A stretch of 64,000 nucleotides of DNA from Bradyrhizobium guangxiense (GTDB lineage Bacteria; Pseudomonadota; Alphaproteobacteria; Rhizobiales; Xanthobacteraceae), in contig NZ_CP022219.1 in assembly GCF_004114915.1 (NCBI RefSeq), forward strand, positions 3,750,501 through 3,814,500. The letters are read 5' to 3'. The position numbers and the translations under genes were made by a program. Below are positions 9,152 through 16,833 of the stretch, piece by piece. The notes under the pieces are model-generated. The model was not told the DNA's origin and made no database searches. It saw only the letters and a list, made by a program, of their open reading frames with translations. Each line of letters starts with the position of its first letter. Positions within the stretch are counted from its first letter, which is position 1.

Positions 9152-10345
9152 ATGAGCGAGAAGATTGACGGCACGCAGGACGGAGTTGGTTCGCAGGGCA
9201 CCGCGGCAAGTCGGCTGCTGTCGATGACCAGCATCTGGTCCGACTCACCCGCGCCGCCCCCTCCCCCAAAGCCGGCTTCCATTTCGCCGTCACCTGCCCT
9301 CGTCGCACCATCTCCTGTCGCGGTCGAGATCCGCGCCGCGGCCGTGCCGGTCGCCCCCGCCCCGGCGCGCTCCGAGCAATGGCCGCCGCGACGATTGTCG
9401 CTGGCGCTTCAGGGCGGCGGCACCTTTGCCGCCTTCACCTGGGGCGTACTGGAGCGGTTACTGGAAGAACCCGTCGAGATCGGCACCGTCAGTGGCGCCA
9501 GTGCCGGCGCCATCAACGCGCTTTTGCTCGCCTCCGGCCTCGCCGAAGGCGGCCGCGAAGCTGCGCGTAGCCGGCTGAGCAGGTTCTGGCTCCGCCTGAT
9601 GCACGAGGCCTCGTTCCGCTCGCTGATGCTGGTCGGCGGTTTCTCGCCGGCAGGAAGCTCGGTCGCATTCGGGCCGACGCTGCGCTCCGGCCAGTTCGAT
9701 CCGTTCGATCTCGATCCGCTCAGGCAGGCGCTGTCGCGCGACATCAACTTTTCCGTCTTGCGCGATGCGCGGTGCCCCAAGCTCCTGATCGCTGCGACGC
9801 GGATCCGTGACGGGCAGCAGCAGATCTTCCGCAACGACGCCATCACCGCCGACGTCGCGCTGGCCTCGACCTGCCCGCCTTTGGTGCACTGCGCCGTCGA
9901 GATCGAGGGCGAAGCCTATTGGGACGGCGGCTTTGGCGGCAATCCGCCCTTGCTGAGGCTGGCGCAGGACACGACGACGGCCGACGTCCTGCTGGTCCAG
10001 GTCACGCCGGCGCGCGACAGCTATGTGCCGATCACACTCGCCGCGATCGACCGCAGGCTGGACCAGATCGCGGCCAACGCCGCGCTCAACGCCGAGATGG
10101 CCGCGATCGCCTGGGCGCGATCGCACGCGGTCTCTCCGCTGCGGCTCACCAGGATCGCAGCGGAAGACTCCGTCGACGGCCTGGCACAACGCTCATCCAC
10201 CGATCTCGGCCGCGGCTTTATTCGGCTGCTGCACCGGAGCGGCCGCGCAGCCGCCGAGCGCTGGCTCGGGCAAGATGCAAAGGCTGGCACGCCGCCGTCT
10301 ATGCCCGCCCGGATCCTTGCTGCTTCCGAGCCTGCGCTAACCTGA
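9152..10345 (+). CDS. Patatin-like phospholipase
   Basis: A 397-residue protein with a proline/alanine-rich N-terminal linker (about residues 30-75) followed by a patatin domain. The oxyanion loop LALQGGGTFAAFTWG, the nucleophile elbow GTVSGASAGAIN (GxSxG) and the second dyad member in YWDGGFGGNPPL (DGG) are all intact, so a Ser-Asp lipid acyl hydrolase is expected. No signal peptide or membrane helix is seen. ATG at 9152 is preferred to the TTG at 9143. Its 3' end overlaps the convergent amidase gene by nine bases. Confidence 0.87.
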   Translation: MSEKIDGTQDGVGSQGTAASRLLSMTSIWSDSPAPPPPPKPASISPSPALVAPSPVAVEIRAAAVPVAPAPARSEQWPPRRLSLALQGGGTFAAFTWGVLERLLEEPVEIGTVSGASAGAINALLLASGLAEGGREAARSRLSRFWLRLMHEASFRSLMLVGGFSPAGSSVAFGPTLRSGQFDPFDLDPLRQALSRDINFSVLRDARCPKLLIAATRIRDGQQQIFRNDAITADVALASTCPPLVHCAVEIEGEAYWDGGFGGNPPLLRLAQDTTTADVLLVQVTPARDSYVPITLAAIDRRLDQIAANAALNAEMAAIAWARSHAVSPLRLTRIAAEDSVDGLAQRSSTDLGRGFIRLLHRSGRAAAERWLGQDAKAGTPPSMPARILAASEPALT

Positions 10346-11581
10346 CTTCGCCAGCGCGTTCTCCAGGAACCACGCCGTCGCGAGCGCGCCCGCGTCATTG
10401 CCGAACCGTGCGATCACCTGCACGCCGATCGGCAGGCCGCCCACCTTCAGCACCGGCACGTTGACGCAAGGATTGCCCATCAGCGTCCAGAGCCGGTTGT
10501 AGCGGGGATCGCCGGTCGTCGCGAGCTCCTTGGCCGGCGCGGTGCCGGGCGCCGAATAGGTCAAGAGCACGTCGACGCCCTCGAACATCTCGCCGAGCTC
10601 GCGGCGGCCGCGACGGCTGACCCGGCGCGCCTCGTCATATTCCTTCGGCGTCAGATGGGCCGTCGCATCGAGGCTTGCCCGCAGCATCGGCGCGATCTCG
10701 TCGTGACGCTCGGAAAATTCCCAGGCCAGCGCGCGATGCGCCTCGAAGTCCTGGACGATGGGATGGATCCGCCAGGCCTCTTGCACCGCTTCGGGCAGAT
10801 CGATGTCCTGCACGCTGGCACCGGCGCGCTCCGCCGCCTTGATCGCGGCCAGCAGTCCCTCTTCGGCCGCCGGCTCGACGGCGCCGGCAAACTCCTGCCT
10901 GACCACGCCGATGCGCGGCGACGTCGCCGGAACGACACCGGAAAATTCGGTGCGGCCGGTCATCGCCAAAAGTCCGCGCGCGAGGTCCTCCGCGCGCGCA
11001 CCGAACAGGCCGACCGTGTCGAGCGCCCACGAATAGCATTTGACGCCGACCGTCGGCAGCATGCGGAACGAGGGCTTGATCGCGGCGGTCCCGCAATAGG
11101 CGGCGGGCCGGATCACCGAGCCGCCGGTCTGGGTGCCCAGCGCCAGCGGAATCATGCCGGCACCGACGGCGGCGGCCGAGCCCGAGGACGAGCCGCCCGG
11201 CGAATGGCCGAGATTGTGCGGATTGAGCGTCGGGGTCGGATCGCGCGAGGCAAACGCCGTGGTCGTGGTCTTGCCGATGATGGTGGCCCCCGCCCGCTTC
11301 AGCATCATGACAACAGGCGCATCGGCGCGCGGCTGCCAGCCGCGATAGATCTCCGAGCCCATCTCGGTCGGCATGTTGGCGGTGTCGATGATGTCCTTGA
11401 TGCCGACAGCGATGCCGCGCAGCGGGCCCGAGCCTTGCGCCTTCGCGGCCTTGTCGTGACGGACGAAGGCACGGACGTCCTTCTCTTTGGCCTCGATCGC
11501 CGCATGCGACTGGGCGATGGCGGCATCGGGCGAAAGCTCCCCCGCTTCGATGCGGCGCTGGAGGTCGGCAAGTGAGATCAT
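10337..11581 (-). CDS. Amidase signature family amidohydrolase
   Basis: A 414-residue amidase. The catalytic Ser-cisSer-Lys triad regions are present: [12 protein letters not shown] (Lys), [17 protein letters not shown] (cis-Ser) and [16 protein letters not shown] (nucleophile serine). The start at 11581 has AAGGA eight bases upstream, which argues against the longer frame to 11788. Substrate is unknown; it is not a GatA in context because no gatB or gatC is adjacent. It is divergent from dprA with about 115 bases between the starts. Confidence 0.88.
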   Translation of the reverse strand: MISLADLQRRIEAGELSPDAAIAQSHAAIEAKEKDVRAFVRHDKAAKAQGSGPLRGIAVGIKDIIDTANMPTEMGSEIYRGWQPRADAPVVMMLKRAGATIIGKTTTTAFASRDPTPTLNPHNLGHSPGGSSSGSAAAVGAGMIPLALGTQTGGSVIRPAAYCGTAAIKPSFRMLPTVGVKCYSWALDTVGLFGARAEDLARGLLAMTGRTEFSGVVPATSPRIGVVRQEFAGAVEPAAEEGLLAAIKAAERAGASVQDIDLPEAVQEAWRIHPIVQDFEAHRALAWEFSERHDEIAPMLRASLDATAHLTPKEYDEARRVSRRGRRELGEMFEGVDVLLTYSAPGTAPAKELATTGDPRYNRLWTLMGNPCVNVPVLKVGGLPIGVQVIARFGNDAGALATAWFLENALAKSG

Positions 11582-11696
11582 GGCAAAATCCTTCTTATTG
11601 GGATCGCTTTTAGCATTGCGACGAGGCCGCGCAAGCGCACGTCGCTGTTGCGCAACGCCCTCAGGTTGTTCCATGCTCCGTCCACAAGGAGACGCC

Positions 11697-12815
11697 GTGG
11701 ACGCCATCAATCCAAGCGTGGAGCTGACCGAGGCTGAGCGGATCGACCGCCTGCGGCTGATCCGCTCCGACAATGTGGGCCCGCGCACCTTCCGTTCGCT
11801 GGTCGATCATTTCGGCACCGCGCGCGCCGCACTGGAGCGGCTGCCGGATCTCGCCCGTCGCGGTGGCGCGGCGCGGTCAGGGCGCATCTGCAGCGCGGAT
11901 GACGCGAAGGCCGAGCTCGCCGCGAGCCGCAAGTTCGGCATCGCCTGGCTCGCGCCCGGCGAGGACGGCTATCCGGCGCGGCTGGCGATGATCGACGATG
12001 CGCCGCCGCTGCTCGCGGTGCGCGGCAGCAACAAGACCCTGATGCGGCCGATGATCGCGATCGTCGGCTCGCGCAACGCCTCCGGCGCCGGGCTGAAATT
12101 CGCCGGTCAGCTTGCGCGCGAGCTCGGCGAAGCCGGCTTCGCCGTCATCTCAGGCCTCGCCCGCGGCGTCGATCAAGCCGCGCATCGCGCGAGCGTGGAG
12201 AGCGGCACGATCGCGGTGCTGGCCGGCGGCCATGACTGCATCTATCCACCCGAGCATGGCGGTCTGCTCACGGCGATCCTCGACCAGGAGGGCGCGGCGA
12301 TCTCCGAGATGCCGCTCGGCCATGAGCCGCGCGCCCGCGATTTCCCTCGCCGCAACCGCCTGATCTCCGGCGCCTCGCTCGGCGTCGTCGTGGTGGAAGC
12401 CGCGCACCGCTCGGGCTCGCTGATCACCGCGCGCATGGCGGCCGAACAGGGTCGCGAGGTGTTCGCGGTGCCGGGCTCCCCGCTCGATCCGCGCGCCGCC
12501 GGCGCCAACGATCTGATCAAGCAGGGCGCAACGCTCGTCACCGAAGCTGCCGACATCGTCAACGCGGTCGCACCGATCATGGAGCGGCCGCTGCTGGTTC
12601 CTGCGAGCGAGCCCGACAGCGAGCCGTTCGAGAGCAATCCGCAAGGGCACGACCGCGACCAGATCACCGGCCTGCTCGGCCCTGCGCCGATCTCGATTGA
12701 TGACCTCGTGCGGATGTCCGGCGCCTCACCTGCGATCGTGCGCACCGTGCTGCTGGAGCTTGAGCTGGCCGGAAAGCTCGAGCGTCACGGCGGCGGATTG
12801 GTGTCGCTGCTGTAG
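11697..12815 (+). CDS. dprA: DNA-processing protein DprA
   Basis: A 372-residue DprA/Smf protein, which loads RecA on incoming single-stranded DNA during transformation. An N-terminal SAM-like region ([19 protein letters not shown]) precedes the Rossmann-fold core with [37 protein letters not shown] and [13 protein letters not shown]-terminal winged-helix domain covers about residues 310-372. The start is a GTG at 11697 with a strong AAGGAG eight bases upstream. The open frame continues upstream to 11487 but lacks such a signal and overlaps the amidase. Confidence 0.93.
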   Translation: MDAINPSVELTEAERIDRLRLIRSDNVGPRTFRSLVDHFGTARAALERLPDLARRGGAARSGRICSADDAKAELAASRKFGIAWLAPGEDGYPARLAMIDDAPPLLAVRGSNKTLMRPMIAIVGSRNASGAGLKFAGQLARELGEAGFAVISGLARGVDQAAHRASVESGTIAVLAGGHDCIYPPEHGGLLTAILDQEGAAISEMPLGHEPRARDFPRRNRLISGASLGVVVVEAAHRSGSLITARMAAEQGREVFAVPGSPLDPRAAGANDLIKQGATLVTEAADIVNAVAPIMERPLLVPASEPDSEPFESNPQGHDRDQITGLLGPAPISIDDLVRMSGASPAIVRTVLLELELAGKLERHGGGLVSLL

Positions 12816-12826
12816 CGTCCGCGGTT

Positions 12827-12934
12827 GTCATTCCGGGGCGCGACGAAGTCGCGAGCCCGGAATCCATTCATCCGCTTGATCTGGGGGCCAAATGGATTCC
12901 GGGCTCCCTCGCTTCGCTCGGGCCCCGGAATGAC
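12827..12934. repeat. Palindromic intergenic repeat, family A
   Basis: The copy opens GTCATTCCGGGGCG and closes GGCCCCGGAATGAC. Internal arms CCCGGAATCCATT and AATGGATTCCGGG also pair. It lies just after dprA and before the convergent HxlR gene, where it could act as a bidirectional terminator-like structure. Confidence 0.88.
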
Positions 12935-12955
12935 GGATGGAGTAGCAACGCTAGC

Positions 12956-13402
12956 CTAGCCCTCGTTGCGCTGATCGAACTGGCTGCGCGCCGCCTCGAT
13001 CTGGATCAGGTGGTCTATCGCCCACTGCCCGAGCGCTTTCACCGGCTGCTGCAGTCCGTGGCCGAGGTCGGTCAGCTCATAGTCCACGCGCGGCGGAATG
13101 GTCGGGAAGATCGTGCGCGTGACGAGGCCGTCGCGCTCGAGGCCACGCAGCGTCAGGGTCAGCATCCGCTGCGAGATGCCGTTGATCATGCGCTTCAGCT
13201 CGTTGAACCGTTTCGGCCCGTCGCTCAGCATCATGATGACGAACACGCTCCATTTGTCGCCGACCCGCGACAGCACAGAGGCAACCCCGCGGCAGTCGGC
13301 GTGGTTGGGGTCCGGCCTGGGATCGGGCCGCTGAGTTGGCGCTGGATTTGGCCGCGACGGAGCAGGCAAATCGGCGTGCGTCGGTTTCAATAATGTGCCC
13401 AT
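12956..13402 (-). CDS. HxlR family transcriptional regulator (probable azoR regulator)
   Basis: A 148-residue single-domain winged-helix repressor. After a proline-rich N-terminal tail (residues 10-35) it has a cysteine at the usual sensor position ([20 protein letters not shown]), then [29 protein letters not shown] as helix-turn-helix and [10 protein letters not shown] as wing. The N-terminal Cys is the redox/electrophile sensor in DUF24/HxlR proteins such as Bacillus YodB, which represses an azoreductase gene. Here the gene is divergent from azoR with under 90 bases between starts, so the same logic is likely. Confidence 0.88.
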   Translation of the reverse strand: MGTLLKPTHADLPAPSRPNPAPTQRPDPRPDPNHADCRGVASVLSRVGDKWSVFVIMMLSDGPKRFNELKRMINGISQRMLTLTLRGLERDGLVTRTIFPTIPPRVDYELTDLGHGLQQPVKALGQWAIDHLIQIEAARSQFDQRNEG

Positions 13403-13440
13403 GGCTCAAAAAAGTGCGTTCTTGCGGGGTTTTTGGTAGT

Positions 13441-13453
13441 CACTCATGTAGTG
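13441..13453. promoter_or_regulatory. Candidate operator between hxlR and azoR
   Basis: CACT-N5-AGTG forms a short inverted repeat in the middle of the 83-base divergent spacer between the HxlR regulator and azoR. It is short and could occur by chance; position is the main support. Confidence 0.3.
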
Positions 13454-13485
13454 CGGGTTACAAATCTATACCATGGATGACCCAA

Positions 13486-14094
13486 ATGAAACTTCTCCAT
13501 ATCGACTCAAGCGTCCTCGGCCCCCACTCCGTCTCCAGACAGGTCTCCGCTGCCATCGTCGACCGTCTCAAGCTAGCGACGCCCTCGCTCGACGTGGTCT
13601 ATCGCGACCTGACCCAGACGCCGCTTGCCCACCTCTCCGGCTCGCATCTCGCCGCCGCGCAAGGCGCGCCCGCGCCGGCGGAACTCGGACCCGACCTCGC
13701 CGCGAGCGCGGCCGCGCTGGACGAGTTCCTTTCCGCCGACATCGTCGTGATCGGCGCGCCCATGTACAATTTCACCATTCCGAGCCAGCTCAAGGCGTGG
13801 ATCGACCGAATCCTGGTGGCGGGGAAGACCTTTAAATATGGCGCCGCCGGTCCCGAGGGGCTCGCTGGGGCCAAGCGCGTGATCGTCGCGATCTCGCGCG
13901 GCGGCCATTACGGCGTCGAGACGCCATACGCGGCCGGCGAGCATCTCGAAACCTATCTGCGCTGGGTGTTCGGTTTCATGGGTATCACCAACGTCGAGTT
14001 CATCCCCGCTGACGGCGTCCAGCTCGGACCGGATCACCGTGAGAAGGCCTTGGCGGGTGCGCTTCAGGCAGCCACCGGCCTGCGCGCGGCATAA
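13486..14094 (+). CDS. azoR: FMN-dependent NADH-azoreductase
   Basis: A 202-residue flavodoxin-fold quinone/azo reductase, matching AzoR length (about 200). The N-terminal [17 protein letters not shown] phosphate-binding loop, the flavin-binding [19 protein letters not shown] and SRGGHYG are conserved. Such enzymes reduce quinones by two electrons and limit thiol stress. The ATG at 13486 gives the usual MKLLHIDSS start; 13477 is an alternative. Divergent HxlR gene upstream; no operon partner downstream. Confidence 0.93.
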   Translation: MKLLHIDSSVLGPHSVSRQVSAAIVDRLKLATPSLDVVYRDLTQTPLAHLSGSHLAAAQGAPAPAELGPDLAASAAALDEFLSADIVVIGAPMYNFTIPSQLKAWIDRILVAGKTFKYGAAGPEGLAGAKRVIVAISRGGHYGVETPYAAGEHLETYLRWVFGFMGITNVEFIPADGVQLGPDHREKALAGALQAATGLRAA

Positions 14095-14155
14095 GGGCGC
14101 GCCGTTGGCATCGGCCGCTGCCGGCTTCCGGCGGCGGCTGACCACCGCAGCAGCG

Positions 14156-14338
14156 CTACAGCCAGCTGCCCTGGATGCCCAGGATGACGGCCACGAGCGA
14201 AACGAACAGGCCAAGGCCGGCGAACAACGCGACGGCGACGAACTCGGACTTGTCCGAGCGCTTGGCCGGGATGGCCGAATCTTCAGTGAAAATGCGCGGT
14301 GCTGAAATCGACGAAAGAATACGAGCTGCTTTCGGCAT
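14156..14338 (-). CDS. Small single-helix membrane protein, function unknown
   Basis: A 60-residue protein with a polar N-terminal half (MPKAARILSSISAPRIF) and one C-terminal transmembrane segment at about residues 33-56. A strong ribosome site, AAGGAGAG, lies at the right distance before the ATG at 14338, which is the main evidence that it is translated. I do not recognise a named family. The 178 bases upstream, up to the SDR stop, show no other gene. Confidence 0.68.
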   Translation of the reverse strand: MPKAARILSSISAPRIFTEDSAIPAKRSDKSEFVAVALFAGLGLFVSLVAVILGIQGSWL

Positions 14339-14516
14339 AACGGACTCTCCTTAAAAAACGAGTCTTCTGCCCCTGCCCGTAGAAGGGTCTTCCCAGACTG
14401 CGCGAAGGTTCAACACCTCACGCAATCGTTCGGGAAACACCTCTCGAAAGACGCAAGATCCCGCCGGCGCAACCGCTCGCGGTCCCGCCGACGGACTCAA
14501 TTTTCACTTCACTTGA

Positions 14517-15296
14517 TCAACCGCGATAGATCGGCGCGCCGCTCGGCGAGGCCACCGCGCCGCCGTCGACGAAGATTTCCTGGCCCTGCACATGCGCGGA
14601 ATCATCCGAGGCCAGGAACAGCACCGTCTTCGCCACGTGATCCGGTTCACCAAGACGGCCGAGCGGCGTCATCAGTCCAATGCGCTTCTCGAATGCCTTC
14701 TCGGCTTCCGGCGTTGCGATCGCCGCGCCCCAGATCGGCGTGCGGATCGCGCCGGGCGCGACGACGTTGACGCGGATGCCGCGCGGTGACAGTTCCGAGG
14801 CCATGATCCGCGCCATCGCGCGCACGCCGGCTTTCGCCGCACCGTAAGCGGAGTAGCTGGGAATGCCGAGCACCGAGATCACCGAGCCGTTGAGGATGAT
14901 CGAGGCATTGTCGTTGAGATAAGGCAGCGCCGATTGCACCGTGAAGAACACGCCGGTGAGGTTGGTTCTGATGACCTTCTCGAAGACGTCGAGCGTCGCC
15001 GAACCGAGCGGCGTGCCGCCGGCGCCGGGAATGCCGGCATTGGCGAACACGACGTCGAATTTGCCAAACTTTTCGGCGCCCTGCCTGATCGCGGCTTCCG
15101 TTGCTGCGATGTCGGTGACATCGGCGACGAGCGCGAGCGCGTTGGGGCCGAGCTCCTTGGCGGCCGCCGCCAGCGTCTCCTTGTTGCGCCCGGTGATCAC
15201 CACCTTCGCGCCCTCGGCCACAAACAGCTTTGCCGTCGCAAACCCGATGCCGCTGTTGCCGCCCGTAATCAGTGCCGTCTTGCCTTGAAGTCTCAC
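14517..15296 (-). CDS. Short-chain dehydrogenase/reductase
   Basis: A 259-residue classical SDR: TALITGGNSGIGFATAKLF (NAD(P) loop), FANAGIPG in place of NNAG, the Ser of NGSVISVLG, and YSAYGAAKAG as YxxxK. The C-terminal FLASDDSAHVQGQEIFVDGG is typical. The start is placed at GTG 15296 because GGAGG lies six bases upstream; longer frames with ATG at 15308 or 15317 have no good ribosome site. It is divergent from an HxlR regulator gene, which probably controls it. Substrate unknown. Confidence 0.88.
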   Translation of the reverse strand: MRLQGKTALITGGNSGIGFATAKLFVAEGAKVVITGRNKETLAAAAKELGPNALALVADVTDIAATEAAIRQGAEKFGKFDVVFANAGIPGAGGTPLGSATLDVFEKVIRTNLTGVFFTVQSALPYLNDNASIILNGSVISVLGIPSYSAYGAAKAGVRAMARIMASELSPRGIRVNVVAPGAIRTPIWGAAIATPEAEKAFEKRIGLMTPLGRLGEPDHVAKTVLFLASDDSAHVQGQEIFVDGGAVASPSGAPIYRG

Positions 15297-15418
15297 GCTC
15301 GCCTCCATTGGTTTCATGATGAAACTGAGTTGCCATCTAAGGCATACGGTTTTATGATGCAACCACACAAGCGTGTGATCGCTACCGGAGTCGTGCGAAT
15401 GCGACAGGACGAAAGACG

Positions 15419-15886
15419 ATGGTGAAACGAACCAGCTTCGAGGGCGATGCCTGCCCGATCGCGAGGTCATTGGACGCGCTCGGCGATTGGTGGTCGCTGC
15501 TGATCATCCGCGAGGCCCTGTTTGGCCTCCGCCGCTTCGGCGAATTTCAGAACAAGCTTGGCATGGCCAAGAACATCCTGTCGGCGCGACTGCGCGCACT
15601 GGTCGATCACGGCATCCTAGCGACCGCCCCCGCCTCCGACGGCAGCGCCTACCAGGAATATGTGCTGACGCCAAAGGGCCGCGGCACCTTCCCCATCCTG
15701 GTCGCGCTGCGGCAATGGAGCGAGGAGTTCGACGACCACCCCGAGGAGATCGCCACCATCCTGGTCGACCGCGAGAATGGCCGCCCGGTGAAGAAGCTCG
15801 AAATGCGCGCGGAGGATGGACGGCTGCTCTCGCCGGCCGAGACCACGCTGAAGCCGCGCCCCGTGCCGCGCAAAAAGTCGGCCTGA
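15419..15886 (+). CDS. HxlR family transcriptional regulator
   Basis: A 155-residue winged-helix regulator with a cysteine near the N-terminus (FEGDACPIARSLDALGDWWS), HTH LGMAKNILSARLRALVDHGIL and the family's VLTPKGRGTFPILVALRQW. An Arg/Lys-rich C-terminal extension follows. It is transcribed away from the SDR gene, with 122 bases between starts, so a divergent regulator-target pair is likely. This is the second such HxlR/oxidoreductase pair within 3 kb. Confidence 0.9.
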   Translation: MVKRTSFEGDACPIARSLDALGDWWSLLIIREALFGLRRFGEFQNKLGMAKNILSARLRALVDHGILATAPASDGSAYQEYVLTPKGRGTFPILVALRQWSEEFDDHPEEIATILVDRENGRPVKKLEMRAEDGRLLSPAETTLKPRPVPRKKSA

Positions 15887-15940
15887 GAGCCCACGCGACT
15901 GCCGCGTTCGTCATCAGGACTACGAGCTCAATCTCTCACC

Positions 15941-16176
15941 GTCACCCTGAGGAGCTCGCCCCTTCGGCGAGCCTCGCCGCCGCGAGTAAGTATATCCCGG
16001 ATAAGCGCCGGCGTTGTGCTCATCGACCCGCTTGGATGTGTCATCGGCGGTCGCGCTTCCAACGTAGAAAGAGCCGTCCGCACAGCGGAGCATGTAGACA
16101 TAGATACCCACAACACCATCCTTCGATGGCTCCCCGCGCAGTGCTGCGCACCGCACGGCTCGCACCTCAGGATGAC
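15941..16176. repeat. Palindromic repeat family B enclosing a GIY-YIG remnant
   Basis: The left arm begins GTCACCCTGAGG and the right arm ends CACCTCAGGATGAC, the same termini as the copy at 38647-38786. The right arm (16112-16176) matches that copy's arm closely in reverse orientation. Between the arms, instead of the usual short centre, lies a fragment of a GIY-YIG endonuclease gene. Together with the next entry this accounts for most of the gene-free stretch 15887-16366. Confidence 0.8.
15977..16111 (-). pseudogene. GIY-YIG endonuclease N-terminal fragment
   Basis: Read on the minus strand from a GTG at 16111, about 45 codons encode IYVYMLRCADGSFYVGSA, then KRVDEHNAGAYPGYTYSRR. These contain the GIY-YIG signature (IYVYML and FYVG), the conserved Arg and the HNAG segment of the small GIY-YIG family. 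The homology stops at SRR, where the sequence passes straight into the left repeat arm. The rest of the domain, including the catalytic glutamate region, is missing, so this is a non-functional remnant. Confidence 0.78.
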
Positions 16177-16227
16177 GGCGGCGTCCTTGTTGTCAAGCAA
16201 TGACGAAGCAACCTTTGAGTGTCCTTC

Positions 16228-16285
16228 CTCGAAGGGCGACGGCTCGGCTGCATCAGCGGGGCCGCTCATCCTTCGAGGCTCCGGC
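16228..16285. repeat. Partial family B repeat (centre section)
   Basis: CTCGAAGGGCGACGGCTCGG and TCATCCTTCGAGGCTCC correspond to the central part of the family B element at 38647-38786 in reverse orientation. This half-copy sits 50 bases from the GIY-YIG-bearing copy. I see no gene in 16286-16366. Confidence 0.6.
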
Positions 16286-16366
16286 GCGATGCTCGCGCCT
16301 CCAGCGACGAGCGCTACGCGCTCGCGCAGGGACAGGTCAGACCTACGGCGCTCCCAACGCCGCCCC

Positions 16367-16606
16367 TCACGACAGCTTGCGCTTGGTCCGCAGCCGCAAG
16401 TGCTCGTCGGCCTCCAGCTTGGTCATGCCCAGCAGATAATGCAGCACGTCGAGCTTGTGGCGCTCGGCGAGCTTGCGCAAGGCTCCGACCTGCTCGGCGA
16501 TGAAGGCGACGGCCTCGTCCGCGCCGCCCTCCCCCGGTTCGTCGTGACGCGAGCCCCCCGGCACGCCTGATGCGGCGCGCGCCCGTTTCTTTCCCGGCCT
16601 AGTCAC
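16367..16606 (-). CDS. Small conserved hypothetical protein
   Basis: A 79-residue soluble protein. The N-terminal third is basic (RPGKKRARAASG). The rest forms amphipathic helices: VAFIAEQVGALRKLAERHKL and LHYLLGMTKLEADEHLRL. The start is placed at GTG 16606, preceded by a G-rich stretch. The frame is open further to 16756, but those residues look random. It is transcribed away from topA. No function is known to me. Confidence 0.65.
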   Translation of the reverse strand: MTRPGKKRARAASGVPGGSRHDEPGEGGADEAVAFIAEQVGALRKLAERHKLDVLHYLLGMTKLEADEHLRLRTKRKLS

Positions 16607-16833
16607 CAGACCCCACCCGAATCCATGCCCCGCGGAAACATTACGCCGATAGCGGCCGCAACTCCAAGGTGGTGATTTGCAACTTTTTCGATATGAAACT
16701 TTTCCCATTTCGGGGGCTTTCAACACCCCTCGATTTGACAGCGGAGGCCTCACCACCCATGTTCGGGTCGAAACGGCCGACCCGAGTCCTTTCGTTTTCG
16801 GCCCGAGATTTTCCCGTAAGTTACTGGAACTAC

